Assembly: GCF_041468085.1 (NCBI RefSeq)
Contig: NZ_CP121017.1
Location: 4,852,687-4,916,686, forward strand
Length of the DNA stretch: 64,000 nucleotides
Source of the DNA: Tistrella mobilis
Lineage (GTDB): Bacteria > Pseudomonadota > Alphaproteobacteria > Tistrellales > Tistrellaceae
Direction of reading: 5' to 3'
Under the pieces are notes generated by a model. The model worked only from the letters and a program-made list of their open reading frames with translations. It did not search any database and was not told the DNA's origin. Position numbers and translations under genes: made by a program. Positions 1 through 11,159 of the stretch are shown here, piece by piece. Positions within the stretch are counted from its first letter, which is position 1. Each line of letters begins with the position of its first letter.

Positions 1-1365
1 GACCGGCTGGCGGTCTATGCCCGCAACTCCGACACCTATCTGCTGGTCTGGCTGGGCGCCCTCCGCGCGGGCCTCGTCCATGTGCCGATCAACTACGCAC
101 TGACCGAGACCGAGTTGCACTACATCGTGGAGCAGTCCGGCGCGCGCGGGCTGATCTATGATCCCGATCTCTCCGGGACCGCCCGGGCAGTGGCGGAGCA
201 GGTGGAGCTCGCCTTTGCGATCCCGATGACGGGGGGCGAGGATTTCGATCCGCTTCAGGTGGCCTTGGGCTCGGCCGGGACGGAGGCGCTGGAGGTCGGG
301 CTTGCCGACGAGGATCTGGCGCAGATCCTGTACACCTCGGGCACCACGGCGGCGCCCAAGGGGGCGATGATGACCCATCGTGCGCTGCTGGCGGAGTACA
401 CCAGCTGCATCGTTGAGCTGAATCTGAAGGGCAGTGATCGGGCGCTCGCAGCCCTGCCGCTCTACCACTCGGCCCAGATGCACTGCTTCACCATGCCCCA
501 GCTGCTGGTGGGGGCCACCACCATCCTGATTCAGACGCCGGTGCCGGAACAGTGCCTGGCACTGATCGAGGAAGAGGCGATCACCTCGTTCTTCGCGCCG
601 CCCACCGTATGGATCAGCCTGCTGCGCCATGCCGATTTCGATCGGCGCGACCTCTCCAGCCTGAAGAACGTCTATTATGGCGCCTCGATCATGCCGGTGC
701 CGATCCTGCAGGAGCTGCGCCGGCGGCTGGCCGGCGCCCGGCCCTATAACTGCTATGGCCAGAGTGAGATCGGCCCGCTTGCCACCGTGCTCGGCCCCGA
801 TGAGCATGAGGCGCGTCCCGCCTCTGCCGGCCGGCCGGTGATGAATGTCGAGACCCGGATCGTCGATGGCGAGATGAACGATGTACCGGCGGGCGTGCAG
901 GGGGAGATCGTTCACCGTTCGCCGCAGCTGCTGACCGGCTATTGGAACAAGCCCGACGAGACCGCTGATGCCTTCTCGGGCGACTGGTTCCATTCGGGTG
1001 ATGTGGGCTATTTCGACGAAGAGGGGTACCTCTACGTCGTCGACCGGGTGAAGGACGTGATCAAGACCGGCGGCGTGATCGTGGCCAGCCGCGAGGTCGA
1101 AGATGCGATCTTCACCCATCCGGCAGTGTCGGAGGTGGCCGTGATCGGCCTGCCCGACCCCAAATGGATCGAGGCGGTGACTGCTCTGGTCGTGCTCCGG
1201 CCCGGCCAGGAGGTCGGCATCGATGAACTGCTGGCCCATGCCCGCGAGCGTCTGGCGCCATACAAGGTGCCGAAAGCGGTGCATTTCGTCGATGCCCTGC
1301 CGCGTAACACGGCGGGCAAGATCCTGAAGCGCACGCTGCGCCAGGAGTTCGCCGTGCAGGGCTGA
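1..1365 (+). CDS. AMP-binding acyl-CoA synthetase, 5' end cut by window
   Basis: Open from base 1 in frame with the stop at 1363-1365, so the true start lies outside the window; the GTG at 82 is internal (the upstream codons read DRLAVYARNSDTYLLVWLG, typical of this family). It activates a carboxylic acid as acyl-AMP and transfers it to CoA. Visible motifs are the phosphate-binding YTSGTTAAPKG, the adenine-binding YNCYGQSE, the hinge region DRVKDVIKTGG and the catalytic lysine in PRNTAGKILKR near the C-terminus. The substrate cannot be told from sequence; medium or long fatty acids and aryl acids are both possible. It is a single gene ending in its own terminator and has no visible link to the pst operon. 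Confidence 0.88.
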   Translation, partial: DRLAVYARNSDTYLLVWLGALRAGLVHVPINYALTETELHYIVEQSGARGLIYDPDLSGTARAVAEQVELAFAIPMTGGEDFDPLQVALGSAGTEALEVGLADEDLAQILYTSGTTAAPKGAMMTHRALLAEYTSCIVELNLKGSDRALAALPLYHSAQMHCFTMPQLLVGATTILIQTPVPEQCLALIEEEAITSFFAPPTVWISLLRHADFDRRDLSSLKNVYYGASIMPVPILQELRRRLAGARPYNCYGQSEIGPLATVLGPDEHEARPASAGRPVMNVETRIVDGEMNDVPAGVQGEIVHRSPQLLTGYWNKPDETADAFSGDWFHSGDVGYFDEEGYLYVVDRVKDVIKTGGVIVASREVEDAIFTHPAVSEVAVIGLPDPKWIEAVTALVVLRPGQEVGIDELLAHARERLAPYKVPKAVHFVDALPRNTAGKILKRTLRQEFAVQG

Positions 1366-1404
1366 TGCCGCACCACGTGACGGCAGCCATGCGTTCAGAT
1401 CAGG

Positions 1405-1438
1405 CCGCGGCAGGTCACACTGCCGCGGTTTTCCTTTG
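1405..1438 (+). terminator. Rho-independent terminator of the acyl-CoA synthetase
   Basis: A perfect 9-bp stem, CCGCGGCAG (1405-1413) with CTGCCGCGG (1420-1428), has a 6-nt loop and is followed by TTTTCCTTTG. It lies 39 nt after the stop codon. Confidence 0.85.
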
Positions 1439-1589
1439 TATGACAGTCGCTTCCGAAGGATGGTCCAGGAGGTATAGACAAGTTTGGCCAGATTGTCGGC
1501 AGGGTCGTGCGAATGCCCGTTCTTCTGGATTAATCCAAGGAAATACAAGCAGTTGCTCAGGGAGAATCTCTGGAGGGCTGCGGCGACGT

Positions 1590-1618
1590 GTGTCATGATT
1601 CCGTCATGAAACTGTGAT
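1590..1618 (+). promoter_or_regulatory. Pho box (three PhoB repeats) upstream of pstS
   Basis: Three 7-bp direct repeats sit exactly 11 bp apart: GTGTCAT (1590-1596), CCGTCAT (1601-1607) and CTGTGAT (1612-1618). This matches the known PhoB site, CTGTCAT repeats with 4-bp AT-rich spacers (here GATT and GAAA). PhoB replaces a -35 element; a loose -10 such as GATTAG is present around 1637-1642. The pstS GTG start is about 145 nt downstream of the last repeat. Confidence 0.88.
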
Positions 1619-1763
1619 ATTCCCGTCGTCGAGCAGGATTAGACCATGTGTGACGCGAGGCCGGGTGGAAACACGACGCCGCCTGCCGCGTTTCGAGATC
1701 GGGCCTGGTGGTGTTCCGCCGCCAGCCAGCACACATGACGAACATCCAACAGGAGTTGGAACG

Positions 1764-2786
1764 GTGTTCAAGAAAGCCGCGCTTCTGTCGGCAGTTGCGA
1801 TCGTTGCGGTCGCCACTCCGGCCCTTGCCCGCGATCAGATCCGCATCGTCGGCTCGTCGACCGTCTATCCCTTCGCCACCGCGGTCGCCGAAGAATTCGG
1901 CAAGACCTCGGGCTTCGCGACCCCGGTCATCGAGAGCACGGGTTCGGGCGGCGGCCTGAAGCTGTTCTGCGCCGGCGTCGGCACCCAGCACCCCGACATC
2001 ACCAATTCCTCGCGCCGGATCAAGAAGTCCGAGGTCGAGGAATGCGCCAAGAACGGCGTGACCGAGATCACCGAGGTGAAGATCGGCTTCGACGGCATCG
2101 TGCTGGCGAATGCGGTCAACGGCCCGGCCATGAACATCACCCGCGCCCAGATCTGGCAGGCGCTGGCGAAGCAGGTTCCGGTCGACGGCAAGCTGGTCGA
2201 GAACCCCTACAAGAACTGGTCGGATATCGACGGCTCGCTGCCGAACGAGCCGATCGAGGTGCTCGGCCCCCCGCCCACCTCGGGCACCCGTGACGCCTTC
2301 GTCGAGCTGGTCATGGAGCATGGCTGCGAGGAATTCGACGCCGTGAAGGCGATCGAGGACAAGAAGATGCGCGGCGCGGTCTGCAAGTCGATCCGCGAAG
2401 ACGGCGCCTTCATCGAAGCCGGCGAGAACGACAATCTGATCGTGCAGAAGCTGGCTTCGAACCCGGCCGCCTACGGCATCTTCGGTTACAGCTTCCTTGA
2501 GCAGAACGGCGACAAGGTGAAGGCTGCCACCGTCGAGGGTGTTGCGCCGGAATACGACGCGATCTCGAGCGGCGAGTATCCGGTCTCGCGGTCGATGTAC
2601 TTCTACGTGAAGAACGCCCATGTCGGCACCGTGCCGGGCATCAAGGAATATGTCACCGAGTTCACCTCGGAAGACGCCTTCAGCCCGGTCGGCTATCTGG
2701 CCCAGCGCGGCCTGATCGCCCTGCCGGACGCGGAGCGCGCCGAGGTGTCGAAGAACGCCCAGGCTCTGACCCCGCTGAAGATGTGA
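1764..2786 (+). CDS. pstS: Periplasmic phosphate-binding protein PstS
   Basis: Captures inorganic phosphate in the periplasm and delivers it to PstCA. The GTG at 1764 is chosen because AGGAG lies 8 nt upstream (1751-1755) and because it opens a clean signal peptide, a basic N-terminus, a hydrophobic core and TPALA as cleavage site; the longer in-frame ATG at 1614 would put about 50 non-conserved residues, and part of the Pho box, in front of it. The mature start IRIVGSSTVYPF and the segments IESTGSGGG and PPTSGTRDAF are phosphate-binding loops. Length 340 aa fits the family. It heads the pst operon and is followed by a hairpin that probably lets it be made in excess over the membrane parts. 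Confidence 0.95.
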   Translation: MFKKAALLSAVAIVAVATPALARDQIRIVGSSTVYPFATAVAEEFGKTSGFATPVIESTGSGGGLKLFCAGVGTQHPDITNSSRRIKKSEVEECAKNGVTEITEVKIGFDGIVLANAVNGPAMNITRAQIWQALAKQVPVDGKLVENPYKNWSDIDGSLPNEPIEVLGPPPTSGTRDAFVELVMEHGCEEFDAVKAIEDKKMRGAVCKSIREDGAFIEAGENDNLIVQKLASNPAAYGIFGYSFLEQNGDKVKAATVEGVAPEYDAISSGEYPVSRSMYFYVKNAHVGTVPGIKEYVTEFTSEDAFSPVGYLAQRGLIALPDAERAEVSKNAQALTPLKM

Positions 2787-2797
2787 TCGGACGTCTG

Positions 2798-2827
2798 GCG
2801 GCCGCACGGGGTGACCGGTGCGGCCGC
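2798..2827 (+). other. Intercistronic hairpin between pstS and pstC
   Basis: GCGGCCGCAC (2798-2807) and GTGCGGCCGC (2818-2827) form a perfect 10-bp stem with a 10-nt loop, 11 nt after the pstS stop. No T-run follows, so it is more likely an mRNA-stabilising stem or leaky attenuator than a full terminator. The remaining bases up to pstC (2828-3038) show no gene that I can support. Confidence 0.6.
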
Positions 2828-3038
2828 TACCGACCATCGCATGACGACCCGGCGGCTTCGTCCGGTGCAGGCTGGCACCGCCGGAGCCGCCGTTCGCCTG
2901 CCGGGACCTGCCCTCCGGCCGGCCCGATACGAAGCGGCTGCGACAGAACGGCTGCATCGAACGTTTCGTCCGCGACCTCGCGGAACCCGCGAACCTGAAG
3001 GGCCCAACCGGCCCGATGCCTGAAGGCAGAGGCGGCGC

Positions 3039-4421
<1,383 letters not shown>

Positions 4422-4440
4422 GCGACGGGAGCAACAGGTC

Positions 4441-5766
4441 ATGACCGACAGCACCCTGAACCCCGCCGAGGCACCGATGGCCGGGCGGGAGAGCCCCCAC
4501 GCCGGTCAGGCGGCTGCCGCCCGCCTGAGGGCCCGGCGCCGCTCGGAGCGCCGCTTCAAGGCCTATGGCCTGGGGGCCGTTCTGCTGGCCATCGTCATGC
4601 TGGTCGTGCTGATCGGCACGCTGGCGGGCCAGGGCCTCGGCGCCTTCACCCAGACGCAGATCGCGGTCGAGGTCAATCTCGACCCGGCCCGGCTGGACCC
4701 GCAGGGCACGCGGGATCCGAAGACGCTCGCCGATGCCAACTACACCGGCCTGCTGACCGACATCGTCCGCGACAATTTCGGCGCCACCCAGCGCCGGGAC
4801 GTGCTCAAGGCGCTGGGACTGTTCAGCCGCGACGCCCGTTTCGAGCTGCGTGACTTCGTTCTGGAGAACCCGGATCTGATCGGCACCACCCAGACGGTGT
4901 GGCTGACGGCCTCGGGCAATCTCGACATGCTCGACAAGGGCTGGATCGACCGCGATCTGCCCGAGGCGCAGCGGCCGGTCGACGATCAGACGCTCGGCTG
5001 GTACGACGCGCTCGCTGCCAAGGACGCTGTCGGTCGCGACTTCAACACCCGCTTCTTCACCGGTGCCGACAGCCGCTCGCCCGAGCTCGCCGGCATCTGG
5101 GGGGCCACGGTCGGCTCGGCGCTTACCCTCTTCATCTGCTTCATCCTCTCCTTCCCGATCGGCGTCACCACGGCGATCTATCTGGAGGAGTTCGCCCCTA
5201 AGAACCGCTGGACCGACCTGATCGAGGTCAACATCAACAATCTCGCGGCGGTGCCTTCGATCGTGTTCGGTCTGCTGGGTCTGGCGGTGTTCATCGGTTT
5301 CTTCGGCATGCCGCGATCGGCGCCGGTGGTCGGTGGCTTCACGCTTGCACTGATGACCCTGCCCACCATCATCATCGCGACCCGTGCCGCGCTGAAGGCG
5401 GTGCCGCCCTCGATCCGTCAGGCGGCGCAGGGGCTGGGTGCGAGCCCGGTGCAGGTGGTGTTCCATCACGTGCTGCCGCTGGCCATGCCGGGCATCCTGA
5501 CCGGCACGATCATCGGCATGGCCCAGGCGCTGGGTGAGACGGCGCCGCTGCTGATGATCGGCATGGTCGCCTTCATCGCCGACGTGCCGGGTGGGTTCAC
5601 CACGCCGTCGACGGTGCTGCCGGTGCAGATCTTCCTCTGGGCCGACAGTCCGGAACGCGCCTTCGTCGAGAAGACCGCCGCCGCCATCCTGGTGCTGCTC
5701 GGCTTCCTGATCATCATGAACGCGATTGCCGTCCTGCTGCGCAGGCGCTTCGAGCGCCGCTGGTAA
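4441..5766 (+). CDS. pstA: Phosphate ABC transporter permease PstA
   Basis: Second membrane subunit of the phosphate importer. The ATG at 4441 is preferred because GACGGGAG ends 9 nt upstream; an in-frame ATG at 4414 overlaps the pstC stop and would add nine residues. The N-terminal 200 residues (one membrane helix plus a large soluble part, DUF3333 region) precede the permease domain that begins near GIWGATVGSALTLFICFIL; the coupling loop is LPLAMPGILTGTIIGMAQALGE. 441 aa. Follows pstC in the same transcript. Confidence 0.93.
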   Translation: MTDSTLNPAEAPMAGRESPHAGQAAAARLRARRRSERRFKAYGLGAVLLAIVMLVVLIGTLAGQGLGAFTQTQIAVEVNLDPARLDPQGTRDPKTLADANYTGLLTDIVRDNFGATQRRDVLKALGLFSRDARFELRDFVLENPDLIGTTQTVWLTASGNLDMLDKGWIDRDLPEAQRPVDDQTLGWYDALAAKDAVGRDFNTRFFTGADSRSPELAGIWGATVGSALTLFICFILSFPIGVTTAIYLEEFAPKNRWTDLIEVNINNLAAVPSIVFGLLGLAVFIGFFGMPRSAPVVGGFTLALMTLPTIIIATRAALKAVPPSIRQAAQGLGASPVQVVFHHVLPLAMPGILTGTIIGMAQALGETAPLLMIGMVAFIADVPGGFTTPSTVLPVQIFLWADSPERAFVEKTAAAILVLLGFLIIMNAIAVLLRRRFERRW

Positions 5767-5859
5767 GCCGGTACGGGAGACCTTCCTCCTCCCCCGGCCG
5801 GGGCGTCCTTCGCGGGGCCCTGCCGGGCGGATCAGAGACCTTCAGCGGAGAGCCCGCCC

Positions 5860-6630
<771 letters not shown>

Positions 6631-6656
6631 CCGGATCCGCCAGGGAGACCAGTCTC

Positions 6657-7382
6657 ATGCCCATTTCCGGTCAGCACATCGTGAAATCCTTCGACGAAGA
6701 GATCGCACGCCTCGGCAACGACATCGTCCGCATGGGCGGACAGGTGGAAGCGCAGATCGATCTTGCGATGCGCGCCATCGCCAGCCGTGACAGCGAGCTG
6801 GCAAGCGATGTCGTCGCGGGCGACAGCAAGGTCGACGGCCTGGAGGATATGATCGAGGATCAGGTGGTGCGGCTGTTCGCGCTGCGCGCGCCCGTCGCCA
6901 ACGATCTGCGCCTGGCCTTCGCCTCGCTGCGCATCGCGGCCGAGCTGGAGCGCATGGGCGATCTTGCCAAGAACGCCGCCAAGCGCGCGATCATCCTGAA
7001 CCAGTCTGCCCCGGTTCGGCCGGTGCATGTGCTGCCGCGGATGGCCGCGGTGGTGCAGCGCATGCTCAAGGATGTACTCGACGCCTTCGTCGAGCGTGAT
7101 GCCGGCCGTGCCCGCGCGGTCTGGCAGAACGACGCCGAGGTCGACGAACTGCACAACAGCCTGTTCCGCGAACTCCTGACCTACATGATGGAGGATCCGC
7201 GGCACATCACGGCCTGCACGCACATGCTGTTCATCGCCAAGAACATCGAGCGGATGGGCGATCACACCACCAACATCGCCGAGCAGGTGATTTTCGTGGT
7301 CGAGGGCACCAAACCCGACACCGCCCGCCCCAAGGCCGAGACCGTTCTCGACCGGTCGGGCGACGCCGTTCTCGACGATTGA
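6657..7382 (+). CDS. phoU: Phosphate signalling protein PhoU
   Basis: Negative regulator that links Pst transporter state to the PhoR/PhoB two-component system. It is 241 aa with two helical PhoU domains; the paired E/DxxxD metal-binding patterns are visible in ELERMGDLAKNAAKRA and IERMGDHTTNIAEQV. It begins 26 nt after pstB with GGGAGA as ribosome binding site, and it precedes phoB, the usual order. Confidence 0.95.
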   Translation: MPISGQHIVKSFDEEIARLGNDIVRMGGQVEAQIDLAMRAIASRDSELASDVVAGDSKVDGLEDMIEDQVVRLFALRAPVANDLRLAFASLRIAAELERMGDLAKNAAKRAIILNQSAPVRPVHVLPRMAAVVQRMLKDVLDAFVERDAGRARAVWQNDAEVDELHNSLFRELLTYMMEDPRHITACTHMLFIAKNIERMGDHTTNIAEQVIFVVEGTKPDTARPKAETVLDRSGDAVLDD

Positions 7383-7388
7383 CGGCCC

Positions 7389-7411
7389 GGTGGTCCGCCC
7401 GGCGGACCACC
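7389..7411 (+). terminator. Hairpin after phoU, possible terminator
   Basis: GGTGGTCCG (7389-7397) and CGGACCACC (7403-7411) form a perfect 9-bp stem with a 5-nt loop, 6 nt after the phoU stop, followed by the pyrimidine run TCTTCCCC. A second hairpin (GGCCGGCA/TGCCGGCC, about 7442-7475) lies closer to phoB. Together they could lower or stop read-through into phoB, but the T-run is weak. Confidence 0.45.
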
Positions 7412-7505
7412 TCTTCCCCTGCGCGCACCCCGCCCTCTGACCGGCCGGCACTCCCTTCGGGGCTCTGGTGCCGGCCACCTAGACTTCCTGGAGGACATCC
7501 GAGCG

Positions 7506-8204
7506 ATGCGTCCGAAGATCATGGTCGTCGAAGACGAAACCGCGATCGTTACCATCCTGCGCTACAACCTCGAACGCGCAGGCTTCGCCGTCGAGGAGGC
7601 GAATGACGGCGAGGAAGCGCTCTGGCGCATTCGCGAGGTGAAGCCCGACGTCCTGCTGCTGGACTGGATGCTGCCCAAGCTGTCCGGGTTGGAGCTTTGC
7701 CGTCAGCTGCGCCGCGACCCCGAGACCCGCAACCTGCCGATCATCATGCTCACCGCCCGGGGCGAAGAGACCGATCGGGTGCGCGGGCTGGACAGCGGTG
7801 CCGACGACTATGTGCCCAAGCCCTTCTCGCCCCAGGAAGTCGTTGCCCGGATCCGTGCCGTGCTGCGCCGCATCCGCCCCGCTTTCTCGGAAGAGGTGCT
7901 CTCTTACGCCGATCTGCAGATGGATCTGGCGGCCCACAAGGTGACCCGTTCGGCCGAGCCCGTGCATCTGGGGCCGACCGAATTCCGCCTGCTGCGCTTC
8001 CTGATGGAGCATCCGGGCCGGGTCTTCTCGCGCGAGCAGCTGCTCGACGGGGTCTGGGGCCAGGACATCTATGTGGAGCCGCGCACGGTGGATGTTCATA
8101 TCCGCCGGCTGCGCAAGGCGCTGAACGGCGAGAACCTGCCCGATCTGATCCGCACCGTGCGTTCCGCCGGCTATGCGCTCGATGCCCAGGGGACTGCCGC
8201 CTGA
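7506..8204 (+). CDS. phoB: Phosphate response regulator PhoB
   Basis: OmpR-type response regulator that binds Pho boxes such as the one at 1590-1618. The receiver domain (residues 1-120) shows the acidic pair VVEDE, the phospho-accepting aspartate in LLLDWMLP, the conserved Thr in IMLTAR and the Lys in PKPFS; the C-terminal winged helix carries GPTEFRLLRFLMEHPGRV and the recognition segment RTVDVHIRRLRKAL. 232 aa, close to E. coli PhoB. The partner kinase PhoR is not in this window. A start at the ATG after AGGACATCCGAGCG is supported. Confidence 0.94.
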   Translation: MRPKIMVVEDETAIVTILRYNLERAGFAVEEANDGEEALWRIREVKPDVLLLDWMLPKLSGLELCRQLRRDPETRNLPIIMLTARGEETDRVRGLDSGADDYVPKPFSPQEVVARIRAVLRRIRPAFSEEVLSYADLQMDLAAHKVTRSAEPVHLGPTEFRLLRFLMEHPGRVFSREQLLDGVWGQDIYVEPRTVDVHIRRLRKALNGENLPDLIRTVRSAGYALDAQGTAA

Positions 8205-8297
8205 CGTTACCCCAGCCTGACTTGGTGTGGACGGGCGCCCGCAGCCGGGCGTAGCATGGGGCCCTGCCCAACGGGCGGTTTCTGACGTGGGGGGCCC

Positions 8298-8924
8298 ATG
8301 ACGCTCGATATCTGGCTGATCTATCTGGCGGCGGCTGCCGGGCTGTCACTGACGCCCGGACCGAACGGGCTCCTGTCGCTCAATCACGGCGTGCGCTTCG
8401 GCGTACGCCGGACGGCCTTCACCGCTGCGGGCGGGGTGACCGGCTTCATGGTGCTGGTCGCGGCCTCGCTGGCGGGGTTGGGGGCGCTGCTGGCTGCCTC
8501 GGAACAGGCCTTCACCATCGCCAAATGGATCGGTGCTGCCTATCTGGTCTGGCTGGGCATCCGCACCTTTCGGGCGCCGCCGCCATCGGTGACGCTTGAG
8601 GACGCAGAGGGACGCATTGCCGGGGGTGGCCCCTGGCGGCTGTTCACCCAGGGCTTCCTGGTGGCGGTGTCGAACCCCAAGGCGCTGATCTTCTTCGCCG
8701 CTTTTCTGCCCCAGTTCATGGTGCCCGGCGTGTCGTTCCTGACCCATCTGGTGGTTCTGGGCGGCACCTTCGCCGTGGTCGAATTCGTCTACGAACTGAT
8801 TCTGGCCGGTGCGGCGCGGCGCATCGCTCCCTGGCTGGGGCGGCATGGCCGGTGGTTCAATCGTGCCACCGGGGCGGCCTTTGTCGGCATCGGCGGCGTC
8901 CTGACCACCGCCAACCGGATCTGA
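8298..8924 (+). CDS. LysE/RhtB family amino-acid exporter
   Basis: A 208-aa membrane protein with about six helices. The N-terminal LSLTPGPNGLLSLNHG is the family hallmark (TPGPN), and KWIGAAYLVWLGIRTFR and FLVAVSNPKALIFFAAFLPQF are also conserved. Such proteins export basic, neutral or homoserine-type amino acids; the substrate is not predictable. It stands alone between phoB and trpS on the same strand, with a GGGGGG-rich ribosome binding site just before its ATG. Confidence 0.88.
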   Translation: MTLDIWLIYLAAAAGLSLTPGPNGLLSLNHGVRFGVRRTAFTAAGGVTGFMVLVAASLAGLGALLAASEQAFTIAKWIGAAYLVWLGIRTFRAPPPSVTLEDAEGRIAGGGPWRLFTQGFLVAVSNPKALIFFAAFLPQFMVPGVSFLTHLVVLGGTFAVVEFVYELILAGAARRIAPWLGRHGRWFNRATGAAFVGIGGVLTTANRI

Positions 8925-8971
8925 GCCGGACGCATCGCCTCTTCCGTGAAAAATCGTCGTGTCGGCGGTGC

Positions 8972-9000
8972 TTGACCGCACCCCGGCCCGCGCGTGATAT
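8972..9000 (+). promoter_or_regulatory. Likely sigma-70 promoter of trpS
   Basis: TTGACC (8972-8977) and TGATAT (8995-9000) are separated by 17 bp, about 95 nt upstream of the trpS start. No other hexamer pair in the gap is as good. Confidence 0.55.
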
Positions 9001-9095
9001 AGGCGCGTTTCCATTGAACCGCGCATCGCGGACCCAAGCTCCGGCCGGCATCCACACCCGGCGGGCGGCCCGCTGATGCCGAAGGCGAGGACCAG

Positions 9096-10088
9096 ATGGC
9101 GAGGATCTTCTCCGGCGCACAGCCGACCGGCAACCTGCATCTCGGCAACTATCTGGGCGCCATCCGCAACTGGGTGACGCTGCAGGACAGTTACGAGTCG
9201 GTGTTCTGCATCGTCGATCTGCACGCCATCACCGTCTGGCAGGACCCCAAGGCGCTGATCCGGCAGACCCGTGAACTGACCGCCGCGTATATCGCCGCCG
9301 GCATCCATCCCGAGCGCTGCGTGATCTTCAACCAGTCGGCCGTGACCGCGCATTCGGAACTGGCCTGGCTGCTGAACTGCATGACGCCGATCGGCTGGCT
9401 GAACCGGATGACCCAGTTCAAGGAGAAGGCCGGCAAGGATCGCGAGAAGGCGAGCCTTGGCCTCTATGCCTATCCGGTGCTGATGGCGGCCGACATCCTG
9501 GCCTACAAGGCGACCCATGTGCCGGTGGGGGAGGACCAGAAGCAGCATCTGGAGCTGACCCGAGATATCGCGCAGCGCTTCAACCAGCTTTATGAGAAGG
9601 ACGTGCTGCCGCTGCCCGAGCCGATGATCCTGGGCGCGGCGACGCGGGTGATGTCGCTGCGCGACGGCACCAAGAAGATGAGCAAGTCCGATCCGTCGGA
9701 TTATGCGCGCATCAACCTGACCGATGACCGCGACACCATCGCTCAGAAGCTGAAGAAGGCTCGGACGGACAGTGAGCCCGGCGTGACCTACGAGCCGGAG
9801 CGTCGGCCCGAAGTCGCCAATCTGATCCGGATCTATGCTGCGCTGGACGGCCGCACCACGGACGAGGTGGTGGCTGACTATGCCGACGCGCCCTTCACAA
9901 CGGTGAAGACCCGGCTGACCGATCTTGCCGTTGAAAAACTGGGTCCGATCGCCGAAGAGATGAAGCGCCTGATGGCCGATCCGGCGGAGATCGACCGGAT
10001 CCTGGCCAAGGGTGCCGATCGTGCCCGCGCTATCGCCGACCCGGTGGTGGCCGAGGTGCGCGAGACGATCGGTCTGCTGCGCCCCTGA
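9096..10088 (+). CDS. trpS: Tryptophanyl-tRNA synthetase
   Basis: Class I synthetase that charges tRNA-Trp. The HIGH-type motif lies in [16 protein letters not shown] at the N-terminus and the KMSKS loop is exact at about residue 200 ([16 protein letters not shown]). 330 aa matches the bacterial enzyme. The start at ATG 9096 leaves the conserved [12 protein letters not shown] opening. Confidence 0.96.
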   Translation: MARIFSGAQPTGNLHLGNYLGAIRNWVTLQDSYESVFCIVDLHAITVWQDPKALIRQTRELTAAYIAAGIHPERCVIFNQSAVTAHSELAWLLNCMTPIGWLNRMTQFKEKAGKDREKASLGLYAYPVLMAADILAYKATHVPVGEDQKQHLELTRDIAQRFNQLYEKDVLPLPEPMILGAATRVMSLRDGTKKMSKSDPSDYARINLTDDRDTIAQKLKKARTDSEPGVTYEPERRPEVANLIRIYAALDGRTTDEVVADYADAPFTTVKTRLTDLAVEKLGPIAEEMKRLMADPAEIDRILAKGADRARAIADPVVAEVRETIGLLRP

Positions 10089-10247
10089 TCCGGACGGATC
10101 ACACTGTCACACCAGAGTGACGGATCCTCACGACATGGCCCGGATCGCGGAAAACCGCGGTCTTCGGGTTGCAAGCGCTGCCGGGCCGGACCAGAATGGT
10201 CCGGCCCGGTCGCCTTCAGGACCGGTCCCCGCGCCAGACGGACCGTC

Positions 10248-11159
10248 ATGCAGATCTATCTCCCCATCGCCGAGCTGTCGATCGATGCGATCGCGATCCT
10301 GCTGATGGGGCTGGGTGTGGGCTTCCTCTCAGGCCTGGTCGGCGTCGGCGGTGGCTTTCTGATGACGCCGCTGCTGATGTTCGTGGGCGTGCCGCCACCG
10401 GTGGCGGTGGCGACGGGGGCCAATCAGGTGGTCGCGGCCTCGGTATCGGGCCTGCTGGCCCATTGGCGCCGTGGTACGGTCGATGTCCGGATGGGCGGCG
10501 TGCTGCTGATCGGCGGTCTGGCAGGATCCGGCGTCGGGATCCTGATCTTCCGCTGGCTGCAGGCGATCGGTCAGATCGACCTGGTGATCGGCGTCTCTTA
10601 TGTGCTGTTCCTGGGTGTCATCGGTGTCCTGATGGGCATCGAATCGGTGCGCAGCCTGCTGGTCCGCAATCAGCCGGCAAAAAAGCGTCATCAGCACAAC
10701 TGGATGCACGGGCTGCCCTTCAAGCTGCGTTTCCGCAAGTCGAAGCTCTATATCTCGGCCCTGCTGCCGCTGGTGCTGGGGGCGGGGGTCGGTGTGCTGA
10801 CTGCGATCCTGGGGGTCGGCGGCGGGTTCATCATGATCCCGGCGATGATCTACATTCTGGGCATGCCGACCCTGGTGGTGGTCGGCACGTCGCTGTTCCA
10901 GATCCTGTTCGTGTCGATGAACGTCACCGTCATGCATGCCGTGACGACCGAGGCGGTTGATCTGGTGCTGGCGGCGATCCTGGTGGTTGGCAGCGTGATC
11001 GGCGCGCAGGTCGGCTCCAGACTGACCACGAAGCTGCGCGGCGAGCATCTGCGCGGCCTGCTGGCAGCGGTGGTGGTGCTGACCGCGATCAAGATCGGCG
11101 CAGATCTGGTGATCCGGCCCGACGAGCTGTTCTCGGCTGTGGTCGTGGGGCCGGGCTGA
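10248..11159 (+). CDS. TauE/SafE family sulfite/organic anion exporter
   Basis: A 303-aa inner-membrane protein with about eight helices in two related halves; the glycine-rich repeats VGVGGGFLMTPLLMFVGVPPP and LGVGGGFIMIPAMIYILGMP are the two family signatures. The family exports sulfite, sulfoacetate or similar anions, but many members are unassigned. Its stop codon overlaps the start of the next gene (TGATG at 11157-11161) and a stress protein follows, so the three genes form a cassette. Confidence 0.88.
   Translation: MQIYLPIAELSIDAIAILLMGLGVGFLSGLVGVGGGFLMTPLLMFVGVPPPVAVATGANQVVAASVSGLLAHWRRGTVDVRMGGVLLIGGLAGSGVGILIFRWLQAIGQIDLVIGVSYVLFLGVIGVLMGIESVRSLLVRNQPAKKRHQHNWMHGLPFKLRFRKSKLYISALLPLVLGAGVGVLTAILGVGGGFIMIPAMIYILGMPTLVVVGTSLFQILFVSMNVTVMHAVTTEAVDLVLAAILVVGSVIGAQVGSRLTTKLRGEHLRGLLAAVVVLTAIKIGADLVIRPDELFSAVVVGPG

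Noticed and set aside
1614..1763. Longer PstS starting at ATG 1614
   Set aside because: It would place about 50 unrelated residues before a clean signal peptide and begin inside the Pho box; GTG 1764 has a good ribosome binding site.
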